DNA from: an uncultured Alphaproteobacteria bacterium
Lineage (GTDB): Bacteria > Pseudomonadota > Alphaproteobacteria > UBA7985 > CAJQQZ01
NCBI GenBank assembly: GCA_905480445.1
Contig: CAJQQJ010000054.1
Span: forward strand, 1 to 21,053
Length of the DNA: 21,053 bases
Direction: 5' to 3'
Part shown: positions 14,800 through 21,053 of the stretch, in pieces
Layout: every line of letters begins with the position of its first letter
Numbering within the stretch: position 1 is the stretch's first letter
Program-made: the position numbers and the translations under genes
Notes under the pieces: model-generated
Told to the model about the DNA's origin: nothing
Databases searched by the model: none
The model's input: only the letters and a program-made list of their open reading frames with translations

Positions 14800-16983
14800 A
14801 TGGAAATCAACGTCAACTTCCTTGAAAATTTAAGACTTGAAGCCAAGTTTGACGATTTCACAGTCATCACGGATCAACCAATCCGATACAAGGGCGATGG
14901 CTCGGCGCCCAGCCCGTTTGACTATTTCCTGGCATCCTCCGCACTTTGCGCGGCTTACTTCGTTCGGCTTTATTGTTTGGCGCGTGATATTCCCACCGAT
15001 GACATTAAGCTGTCACAGAATAATATTGTTGATCCTGAAAACCGCTACAACCAGATTTTCCAAATCCAGGTCGAATTACCGGAAAGCATTTCCGAGAAAA
15101 ACCGTGCAGGTATTTTGCGCTCGATTGATCGCTGTACGGTCAAGAAAGTGGTGCAGACCGGGCCGGAATTCAAAATTGAAACGGTTGAAAATCTAGCTGA
15201 AGATGCGCAGGCCATGTTGATGGGCCAGCCTGACGATTCAAGCACATTCATACCCGGTAAAGACCTGCCACTAGAACAAACCATTGCAAACATGACTAAG
15301 ATTTTGGCTGATCTTGGCATGAAGATCGAGATTGCCTCCTGGCGTAACATCGTGCCGAACGTATGGTCACTTCATATTCGCGACGCGGCTTCACCGATGT
15401 GCTTCACGAATGGCAAAGGCTCAACAAAAGAGAGCGCACTTTGCTCAGCACTGGGTGAGTTCATAGAGCGCCTAAATTGCAATTTCTTTTATAATGACCA
15501 GTATTTCGGCGAAGAAATTGCCAACCGTGACTTTGTTCATTACCCCAACGAAAAATGGTTCAAGCCTGGACCCGACGACGCGCTGCCTCACGAGATCTTA
15601 GATGAGTACTGCCGTGCCATTTATGATCCAGACGGCGAGTTGCGTGGCTCTCATTTGATCGATACCAATTCAGGGCTGAATGAACGCGGTGTTTGCTCAA
15701 TTCCTTATGTCCGTCAATCCGATGGCGAGACCGTTTATTTCCCTTCGAACTTGATGGAAAACCTGTTCCTGAGCAACGGCATGAGCGCTGGTAACAATCT
15801 GTTCGAAGCCCAGGTACAGTGCCTGTCAGAAATTTTTGAGCGCGCTGTCAAAAAACAGATTATTGAAGAAGAAATTACCCTTCCTGACGTTCCTATGCAG
15901 GTATTAGAAAAGTATCCAAGCATTCTGGCAGGTATCAAGACATTGGAAGAACAAGGGTTCCCGATCGTTGTGAAAGATGCTTCATTAGGCGGGCAGTTTC
16001 CTGTGATGTGTGTGGCTTTGATGAACCCACGAACGGGAGGTGTTCTGACCTCCTTTGGTGCGCATCCCAGTTTTGAAGTCGCACTAGAACGCAGCATGAC
16101 TGAGTTGTTGCAGGGCCGCAGCTTCGAGGGTCTAAATGACGTTCCCAGACCGACGTTCAACTCAGCAGCCGTGACTGAGTCTGAAAACTTTGTTGAGCAT
16201 TTCATCGACTCAACCGGCGTTGTCTCCTGGCGCTTCTTTAGCGCTAAACGCGACTATGACTTCTGTGAATGGGACTTTTCTGGCAGCAGTGAAGAAGAGA
16301 CTAAACGCATGTTTGGTATTCTAGAGAGCATTGGCAAAGAAGCCTATGTGGCTGTCTTTGACAACCTGGGCGCTACCGCCTGTCGTATCCTGGTTCCAGA
16401 CTATTCAGAGGTCTATCCGGTTGAAGACCTGATTTGGGATAACACCAACAAAGCACTGAGTTACCGAGAAGATATCCTAAACATTCATTCGCTTGATGAT
16501 GAGGCCCTGGCTGCATTGCTGGAGCGACTGGAAGACAGCCAGTTGGATGACTACACCGATATGAAAATGCTGATCGGTATCGAGTTTGATGAGAATACTG
16601 TTTGGGGCCAGCTGACAATCCTTGAACTGAAGATCCTAATCTGCCTAGCTCTCGGCGATCTTGATGAAGCCCTAGAACGCGTTGGTGTCTTCTTGCAGTA
16701 CAACGAAAACACGGTTGAGCGTGGTCTGTTCTATCAAGCCGTTCATGCTGTGCTTGAGATAGCGCTGGATGATGACTTGGAGTTTGAGGATTTTGCTGGC
16801 AATTTAAACAGAATGTTTGGCGTCGAGACGATGAAGTCAGTGGTTGGTTCTGTGAACAGCGAAGTGAAATTCTTCGGTTTAACAGAGACCAACATGAAGC
16901 TCGAAGGTTTGGATCGGCATCTCAAGCTGATGGAGAGTTACAACAAACTACACCAGGCGCGTGCCGCCAAAGCGGCCGCTTGA
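14800..16983 (+). CDS. ycaO: OsmC domain-YcaO domain fusion protein
   Basis: A 727-residue two-part protein. Residues 1-135 form an OsmC/Ohr-like thiol domain. Both redox cysteines are present: Cys50 (ASSALC, after APSPFDYFL) and Cys112 (DRCTVKKVV). From about residue 149 (TFIPGKD) to the end it is colinear with E. coli YcaO as I remember it, including PNVWS-HIRD, FTNGKG, the ATP-binding glutamates in KESALCSALGEFIERL (210-225), NGMSAGN (326-332) and SEIFERAV (343-350). YcaO domains use ATP to activate peptide-backbone amides. E. coli YcaO is reported to assist RimO-dependent methylthiolation of ribosomal protein S12, but no rimO is here. There is no precursor-peptide, docking or dehydrogenase gene beside it, so a peptide natural-product cluster is unlikely. 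The C-terminal third is helical and repeat-like. Confidence 0.9.
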   Translation: MEINVNFLENLRLEAKFDDFTVITDQPIRYKGDGSAPSPFDYFLASSALCAAYFVRLYCLARDIPTDDIKLSQNNIVDPENRYNQIFQIQVELPESISEKNRAGILRSIDRCTVKKVVQTGPEFKIETVENLAEDAQAMLMGQPDDSSTFIPGKDLPLEQTIANMTKILADLGMKIEIASWRNIVPNVWSLHIRDAASPMCFTNGKGSTKESALCSALGEFIERLNCNFFYNDQYFGEEIANRDFVHYPNEKWFKPGPDDALPHEILDEYCRAIYDPDGELRGSHLIDTNSGLNERGVCSIPYVRQSDGETVYFPSNLMENLFLSNGMSAGNNLFEAQVQCLSEIFERAVKKQIIEEEITLPDVPMQVLEKYPSILAGIKTLEEQGFPIVVKDASLGGQFPVMCVALMNPRTGGVLTSFGAHPSFEVALERSMTELLQGRSFEGLNDVPRPTFNSAAVTESENFVEHFIDSTGVVSWRFFSAKRDYDFCEWDFSGSSEEETKRMFGILESIGKEAYVAVFDNLGATACRILVPDYSEVYPVEDLIWDNTNKALSYREDILNIHSLDDEALAALLERLEDSQLDDYTDMKMLIGIEFDENTVWGQLTILELKILICLALGDLDEALERVGVFLQYNENTVERGLFYQAVHAVLEIALDDDLEFEDFAGNLNRMFGVETMKSVVGSVNSEVKFFGLTETNMKLEGLDRHLKLMESYNKLHQARAAKAAA

Positions 16984-17044
16984 TTTAGGCAAGTCTCACT
17001 TTGACTGCGGATACTAACGGCACTTTGACGTTTTGCGCCAGTCT

Positions 17045-17905
17045 TTAGCTGCCAATCCTGTCGGCTATCGCAAGTATGCGATACATCTCGCGCAAGACCG
17101 GTTTTTCGATCAGCTTGCCATCGATCACGACAAGGCCTGTATCGGCTTCCTCGAAGGTTGTTGTAATGCGGCGTGCTTTGGCAATTGTCGCGGCATCTGG
17201 GGTGAAGACATCGTTCAAAGCGGCGATTTGTTTGGGATGAACCGATCCTTTTCCCGAAAACCCGAGATCTTTTGCTTGCTCGGCTGCGATGCGCATGCCT
17301 TCCGGATCTTCGAGGTCGAGATAGGGTACATCAATGGCATCGATGCCGGCGGCAGCGGCAGCATGGACCACGCGGGAACGAGCATACAACAAAGGTTCCC
17401 AGGCGAGTTTACAGCGCAGTTCAGCAGCCATGTCGACGCCGCCAAAGAATAGCGCATCAATGCGAGAGCTGCAGCCTGCAATGTCAAAGGCGGCCTCCAA
17501 TCCTGCGTTGGTCTCAATGATAACGTGAAGGCGCGTGTCGTGGCCGCGCTCGGTCAACAAATTGTCGAGTATGACGACCTCATCGGGTGTGCGAACCTTG
17601 GGCAGCATCAAGGCCGGAGGAGGCGTGTCGGTGGCTAGAATAGCTTGGACATCAAGGATGCCGAATTGTTCTCGCAAGCAATTGATCCGCACAATACGCT
17701 CAACACCATCGTCGGCCTGTGGTTGCTCAAAGAGTGCCAACGCTTTGGTTCGAGCCTCGTCCTTGTCCTTGGGAGCAATTCCGTCTTCCAGTTCGATACA
17801 GACAATGTCTGTCCCCGACGCCAGTGCTTTGGGGTACATGTCCGGGCGCAAACCCGGTGTAAAAATAAATGATCTACGTGGCTGGATAACACGACCATCT
17901 GACAT
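17045..17905 (-). CDS. CitE-like CoA-ester lyase (HpcH/HpaI aldolase family)
   Basis: A 286-residue TIM-barrel enzyme of the citrate-lyase-beta/malyl-CoA-lyase family, which makes or breaks C-C bonds in beta-hydroxyacyl-CoA compounds with Mg2+. It starts with the family motif RRSFIFTPGLRPDMYPKA. It has the acidic pair in IELEDG (37-42), Arg in VRIN (72-75), the Mg ligands Glu131 (VIIET) and Asp158 (FGGVDMAAEL), and the C-terminal GKGSVHPKQI. All key residues look intact. Citramalyl-, malyl- or another branched hydroxyacyl-CoA could be the substrate. Its ATG overlaps the stop of the oxygenase gene by one base (TAATG), so translation is probably coupled. It is convergent with ycaO across 61 bases. 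Confidence 0.88.
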   Translation of the reverse strand: MSDGRVIQPRRSFIFTPGLRPDMYPKALASGTDIVCIELEDGIAPKDKDEARTKALALFEQPQADDGVERIVRINCLREQFGILDVQAILATDTPPPALMLPKVRTPDEVVILDNLLTERGHDTRLHVIIETNAGLEAAFDIAGCSSRIDALFFGGVDMAAELRCKLAWEPLLYARSRVVHAAAAAGIDAIDVPYLDLEDPEGMRIAAEQAKDLGFSGKGSVHPKQIAALNDVFTPDAATIAKARRITTTFEEADTGLVVIDGKLIEKPVLREMYRILAIADRIGS

Positions 17906-18810
17906 TACATCATTCCTCCAACTTTTTCTTCGACCTCACCAGCTTGTGCTGCGTAGATCGAGGTGTAACCGCCTGACCAATCAGGCGGTATCTGACAAGG
18001 CCTTGGATCGTGATAGGCCCATTTGACTGCTTCACCGCGCACCACTTTGTAAGTATTCGCCGAAGGGTCTGGGTGGGGAGTATAAGGCTTAGCATCCGCT
18101 GAAGTATAGCAATTTAACAACAAAGGTCTCGGCTGATCTGCTTTGGAGGCCGGTGAATAATGCAGGGCCCTTGCATTGTGAATAGTGATTGAGCCAGCAG
18201 CACCAGTTAGATATTCCACGCGGCTCATGTCAACGCCATTTGCATCCTCGTCGCTTAGCATTCCGGTCCAGTTCCCATCGGCGTCGTATTGGTCATACAA
18301 AGGCTCATTGTGGGACCCTTTTAGCACTGCGAGAGGACCATTACTCATATCTGTATCGGCCAAGTAGCAGCCAATAGTGAAAACATTGTAGTTGGTGTGT
18401 GGAAAGAACTGAATATCCTGGTGCCACTTGACGGTATCACTTGCATCGAACCATTTGAAATTCAGTTTTGAATGATGAAAAACAACATTGGGACCAGCAA
18501 GGTCCGCGGCTACATCGGCCATTAGACCGCTTGAGAAATCCCAGTAGGCTTTATGCTGTTCGTCGGGCCTTTTGAGACGTCGCAAAACAGGATTTTCGGC
18601 TGAATGGCCAGGGCCGATATCGAAGGTCTTGCCAGGTTCCGTTTCCTTGCGGCTTTGGTCAACAAAATCATCGGTGACAGCAATCAAATTATCTAGCATG
18701 TCTTTAGGAACCAGGCTTTCAACGCCAACATAACCTTGCTCAAAATAGAGCTCACGCTGAGTTTGGGTCAAAACTCTGGGCGGATAGGATAGAATTTCTT
18801 CAGGTGTCAT
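17905..18810 (-). CDS. Phytanoyl-CoA dioxygenase (PhyH) family 2-oxoglutarate/Fe(II) oxygenase
   Basis: Hydroxylates an aliphatic substrate with O2 and 2-oxoglutarate. The iron-binding facial triad is visible: His130 and Asp132 (KWHQDIQFFPH) and His217 (ALHYSPAS). The likely 2-oxoglutarate-binding Arg228 is in QPRPLLLNCY, and the FHHSKLNFKW strand precedes the motif. I choose the ATG at 18810 (301 residues) because GGGAG lies 9 bases upstream. The longer frame to 18885 would overlap the PanB-like gene and adds residues of no family character. It is the middle gene of the three-gene run: 46 bases after the PanB-like gene, one-base overlap with the CitE-like gene. Substrate unknown; bacterial members act on CoA esters, amino acids, ectoine and phosphonates. 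Confidence 0.87.
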   Translation of the reverse strand: MTPEEILSYPPRVLTQTQRELYFEQGYVGVESLVPKDMLDNLIAVTDDFVDQSRKETEPGKTFDIGPGHSAENPVLRRLKRPDEQHKAYWDFSSGLMADVAADLAGPNVVFHHSKLNFKWFDASDTVKWHQDIQFFPHTNYNVFTIGCYLADTDMSNGPLAVLKGSHNEPLYDQYDADGNWTGMLSDEDANGVDMSRVEYLTGAAGSITIHNARALHYSPASKADQPRPLLLNCYTSADAKPYTPHPDPSANTYKVVRGEAVKWAYHDPRPCQIPPDWSGGYTSIYAAQAGEVEEKVGGMM

Positions 18811-18856
18811 TGGTGTTCTCCCTTGCAGAGGCTGTGCTTTTGTGGCTGAATTTATT

Positions 18857-19717
18857 TCAATTGCTTTCGGACAGAGCTTTGGCAAGTTTGGCTGCTTCTT
18901 CCGGTTTCATTTTGTAGGAGTGGTCTTCGTCAGGAAAGGTACCGGACCGCACATCGGCGGCATAGTCTGTGAAGGCTTTGGTCGCCACCTCGGCGATGTT
19001 GCCATAGCGCTTTGCGAATTTGGGTTTGAAAGTGTCGAATGCACCGATGAGATCGTAGCCATTGAGGAGCTGGCAAGTACCGGCGGAACCAGCACCGATG
19101 GAGAATGTAAAAATGCTCACAGCTTCATCAACGGCCTTGCCAACTTCATAGGGCATGGCCTCAATCTCCAGTCCAATTGCGCCGGCTTCTTCGATTGCTT
19201 TGGCATTGTCGATGATGTGGAGGGCGTCTTCTGCAGTTTTGCCCTGCATCTTGAAACCGCCGTAACGGTGGACGTAGTGAGGCAACAAGCCAACATGGCT
19301 CATGACGGGAACACCGGCGTCGGCGACGGCTTTGATGATATCGAACAATTCTCTGCCACCTTGCAGTTTGACGGCATCCGCGCCGCTTTCTTTCATCAAA
19401 CGCACGGCATTGGTGATTGCCATGTCTGGGGTCGCATAAGAACCGTAGGGCATGGAAACTAATGTCAGGGTGTTGGGGGCGCCACGACGTACAGCGCGGC
19501 TGTGTTCAATCATATGATCGACGGTTATGGGCAGCGTATTCTCATAGCCGTAAAGTGTCATGCCCAAACTGTCACCGACACCAATGATATCCATGCCTGC
19601 GCGTTCGGCCCAAGCGGCACTCATGGTTTCGCCGACCGCGACCATTGCCAGTTTTTCACCGGCTGCCTTCTTTAGCGCGAGATCAGGTATTGTCAGTTTT
19701 TTTCGGGCGTTGGTCAT
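18857..19717 (-). CDS. PanB-like (ketopantoate hydroxymethyltransferase-related) enzyme with altered metal site
   Basis: A 286-residue TIM-barrel protein of the PEP mutase/isocitrate lyase superfamily, closest in motifs to PanB: VGDSLGMTLYGYENTLPITV, AVRRGAPN, SYATPDMA, GGFKMQGK, FSIGAGS and PKFAKRYG. Compared with E. coli PanB from memory, Asp45 (GDSLGM) and the catalytic Glu181 (here in EIEAMPYE) are kept. The other two metal ligands differ: Asp84 (ADLPF) is Ser (VSMPY) and Glu114 (KIEGG) is Gln (KLQGG). Housekeeping pantothenate synthesis is therefore doubtful. No panC is adjacent. It is the first gene of the run with the PhyH-family and CitE-like genes and divergent from marR. The ATG at 19717 is chosen because the longer frame to 19810 would include the promoter. 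Confidence 0.82.
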   Translation of the reverse strand: MTNARKKLTIPDLALKKAAGEKLAMVAVGETMSAAWAERAGMDIIGVGDSLGMTLYGYENTLPITVDHMIEHSRAVRRGAPNTLTLVSMPYGSYATPDMAITNAVRLMKESGADAVKLQGGRELFDIIKAVADAGVPVMSHVGLLPHYVHRYGGFKMQGKTAEDALHIIDNAKAIEEAGAIGLEIEAMPYEVGKAVDEAVSIFTFSIGAGSAGTCQLLNGYDLIGAFDTFKPKFAKRYGNIAEVATKAFTDYAADVRSGTFPDEDHSYKMKPEEAAKLAKALSESN

Positions 19718-19733
19718 TTCGTTGTTCTTTTTA

Positions 19734-19747
19734 GTTCCGTTTGGAAC
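19734..19747. promoter_or_regulatory. Operator candidate GTTCC-GTTT-GGAAC
   Basis: Perfect 5-bp inverted repeat with a 4-base spacer. It directly abuts the -10 box of the minus-strand promoter and covers its expected start site. A further GTTCC half-site lies at 19787-19791 in the spacer of the plus-strand promoter. The neighbouring MarR protein is the obvious binder. Confidence 0.5.
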
Positions 19748-19776
19748 ATAATCAGTGACTTTTATTTCTTTGTCAA
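19748..19776 (-). promoter_or_regulatory. Promoter of the PanB-like/PhyH/CitE-like operon
   Basis: On the minus strand: TTGACA (perfect -35, 19776-19771), 17-base spacer, GATTAT (-10, 4/6; 19753-19748). The expected start is near 19741, giving a leader of about 24 bases before the ATG at 19717. Confidence 0.65.
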
Positions 19777-19798
19777 GTTTGCGCCAGTTCCTTAAAGT
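19770..19798 (+). promoter_or_regulatory. Promoter of the marR gene
   Basis: TTGTCA (19770-19775, 5/6), 17-base spacer, TAAAGT (19793-19798, 4/6). Its -35 box shares five bases with the -35 of the divergent operon promoter, so the two promoters probably compete. Confidence 0.5.
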
Positions 19799-19840
19799 CT
19801 GACCAGCCATTCGCCCTTTGAGGAAATCATTAGCCCTTCG

Positions 19841-20293
19841 ATGACAGATTTAACAAAAATTTTTGAGCGTATAGAAGTTAAGGACACCTATCGCATGTCA
19901 TTTCTGGTCAACACGCTTGTCTTGCCTATTTATGATGCCATCAAACAAGAATACGGTCTCAATCGCGGCGAATACGTTTTGCTCATGTGTCTTGCTCACT
20001 ACGATGAGTTAACAGCGCAGGACGTTGTGAATATGTCCAGGCGACCAAGAAACTCGATCTCCCGATCTGTGCACCGAATGCTGGAAGAGGGCTACCTGAG
20101 CCGATCTCCTCATCCAGAGGATCGCCGTCAAGTTTGGCTCCGCATCACAGACGAAGGCCTTGCTCTTCATCAAGAATTGATGGCGCGTTTTGTGGAAAGG
20201 GAGCGAGAGTTTCTCGGAATTCTCTCCGAAGAAGAACAAGAAAGTCTGGACCTTATCTTGAGCAAACTTGCGGACCACGCGGTGAAGTCTTAG
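19841..20293 (+). CDS. MarR-family transcriptional regulator
   Basis: A 150-residue winged-helix regulator, usually a dimeric repressor released by a small ligand or oxidation. The N-terminal dimerisation helix is followed by YGLNRGEYVLLMCLAH (38-53), helix-turn-helix LTAQDVVNMSRRPRNSISRSV (57-77) and the wing with HPEDRRQVWLRITDEG (91-106), whose Asp/Arg pair is the MarR signature. A C-terminal helix closes the dimer. It is divergent from the PanB-like operon across 123 bases that hold overlapping promoters and a palindrome, which suggests autoregulation and control of that operon. AGGA is rather far from the ATG (16 bases), so translation initiation may be weak. Confidence 0.9.
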   Translation: MTDLTKIFERIEVKDTYRMSFLVNTLVLPIYDAIKQEYGLNRGEYVLLMCLAHYDELTAQDVVNMSRRPRNSISRSVHRMLEEGYLSRSPHPEDRRQVWLRITDEGLALHQELMARFVEREREFLGILSEEEQESLDLILSKLADHAVKS

Positions 20294-20377
20294 CCATGGG
20301 ATCTTGGTAAAAACCAGCCATTCGTTAGGTAAGTATCCGCAAACGTTGGGACTCTCAATGAAAACAGAAAGCTGAAC

Positions 20378-21053
20378 ATGGACAAGATAACAGTCTTCAC
20401 CGCCAGAAAAATCCATACCATGTCTCGATCACAGCCTTATGGGACCGCAGTTGCTGTTCGAGGTGGTCAAATTCTGGAGGTTGGTTCGCTTGAAAGTCTT
20501 CAACCATGGTTGAAGCGGTTTCCTCACGACATTGACGACCGTTTTGCTGACAAGACCATTCTGCCGGGATTTATTGATCCTCATTTGCATCCTTCACTGG
20601 GCGCCGTTCTGCTGCCGTCTGCTTTTGTGACTGCCTTTCCATGGGATAAACCAGAAGGGAAGGTTCAGCCGACACGCGGGAGGGATGCTTACTTAACCGA
20701 GGTGAAAAACCTGTTTGAGAAGGCCAACAATTCACAGCCTTGGTTCATTAGTTGGGGCTATCACCATTTGTGGCACGGTGAGGTCACTCGGTCTGACTTG
20801 AATGAGATCTCCAGTACACAGCCTATTGCCATCTGGCACCGGTCTTTTCACGAATTGATTTTCAACGATGCGGCATTGGAATGGCTAGACTTCGATCCAG
20901 ATGTTCTAAAGCGTCACCCTCAGATAGACGTTGAACGTGGTCGGTTTTCTGAACTTGGCATGTTGATGGCCGTAAACAAATTACGCCCCGTTCTTTTTGA
21001 GCCTCAAAGGTTTGCCGAGGGGATCAATAGTCTTCTGAAGGTTCTTCATAAAG
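20378..21053 (+). CDS. Amidohydrolase-3 family metal-dependent hydrolase, cut by the window end
   Basis: The first 225 codons are open to the last base, so the 3' part is missing. The protein begins MDKITVFTARKIHTM with an amidohydrolase beta-sandwich, then ILPGFIDPHLHPS (61-73). His69 and His71 form the D-x-H-x-H type metal pair that opens the TIM barrel, and further His residues follow in WGYHHLWHGE and WHRSFHE. The pattern fits the YtcJ/amidohydrolase-3 group that cleaves amide, carbamate or cyclic C-N bonds. The ribosome site is weak (AGAAAG). It lies 84 bases after marR on the same strand and may be read with it, making it a possible member of the same pathway. Specificity is unknown. 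Confidence 0.82.
   Translation, partial: MDKITVFTARKIHTMSRSQPYGTAVAVRGGQILEVGSLESLQPWLKRFPHDIDDRFADKTILPGFIDPHLHPSLGAVLLPSAFVTAFPWDKPEGKVQPTRGRDAYLTEVKNLFEKANNSQPWFISWGYHHLWHGEVTRSDLNEISSTQPIAIWHRSFHELIFNDAALEWLDFDPDVLKRHPQIDVERGRFSELGMLMAVNKLRPVLFEPQRFAEGINSLLKVLHK

Noticed and set aside
14800..16983. YcaO gene as the core of a thiazole/oxazole peptide or thioamide natural-product cluster
   Set aside because: No precursor-like small peptide, RRE-containing docking protein, dehydrogenase, TfuA or export gene is nearby, and the protein is colinear with housekeeping E. coli YcaO.
16997..17029. Direct repeat CACTTTGAC (16997-17005 and 17021-17029) between ycaO and the CitE-like gene
   Set aside because: Only nine bases and without symmetry or promoter context; probably chance in a short convergent gap.
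18842..19462. Long plus-strand frame of 206 codons opposite the PanB-like gene
   Set aside because: A shadow of the minus-strand gene, whose motifs are unmistakable; the plus frame is Phe/Gly/Cys-rich without domain features.

Overview
The window reads as chromosomal DNA of an alphaproteobacterium of moderate GC content (about half G+C by eye). Three genes point there: a homologue of the NDUFS4-type accessory subunit of respiratory complex I, a UbiH/UbiL-like ubiquinone hydroxylase with an EAAH motif, and a fused OsmC-YcaO protein. I cannot place it more precisely from sequence alone. No CRISPR array, complete insertion sequence, phage gene or plasmid gene was seen.

Layout. (1) 1-4130, plus strand: a 5'-truncated glutamine-dependent NAD synthase (nadE), glutamyl-tRNA synthetase (gltX) and cysteinyl-tRNA synthetase (cysS), packed as one housekeeping operon. 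(2) 4148-9510, minus strand, read right to left: cysK and sseA (cysteine synthesis and a cysteine-derived sulfur carrier enzyme, 9 bases apart), a secreted OmpA-domain protein with a near-perfect sigma-54 promoter and a 14-bp hairpin inside its 3' end, a ubiquinone-type FAD hydroxylase with a TTG start, and an orphan TAXI-type TRAP solute receptor. (3) 9511-11849: a single-pass membrane protein with weak pentapeptide-repeat character, tRNA-Pro(TGG), the complex I subunit gene, tRNA-Arg(TCT), and a small intergenic patch with two diverged direct repeats whose hairpin arms show a compensatory base change. (4) 11850-16983: a 3-ketosteroid-dehydrogenase-like flavoprotein (minus), then a crotonase-fold protein lacking both usual catalytic glutamates and the OsmC-YcaO protein (both plus). 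(5) 17045-21053: a probable catabolic module. A PanB-like enzyme, a phytanoyl-CoA-dioxygenase-family oxygenase and a CitE-like CoA-ester lyase lie head to tail on the minus strand. A divergent MarR regulator and an amidohydrolase (cut by the window end) lie on the plus strand.

The most interesting region is the last. The PanB-like protein keeps the fold and the catalytic glutamate but appears to have lost two of the three metal ligands of true ketopantoate hydroxymethyltransferase. It sits with an oxygenase and a second aldol-type lyase under a divergent promoter with overlapping -35 boxes and a palindromic site at the expected transcription start. This suggests a ligand-induced pathway for an unidentified substrate rather than pantothenate synthesis. 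All functional calls rest on reading motifs and remembered family features; no database search was run.
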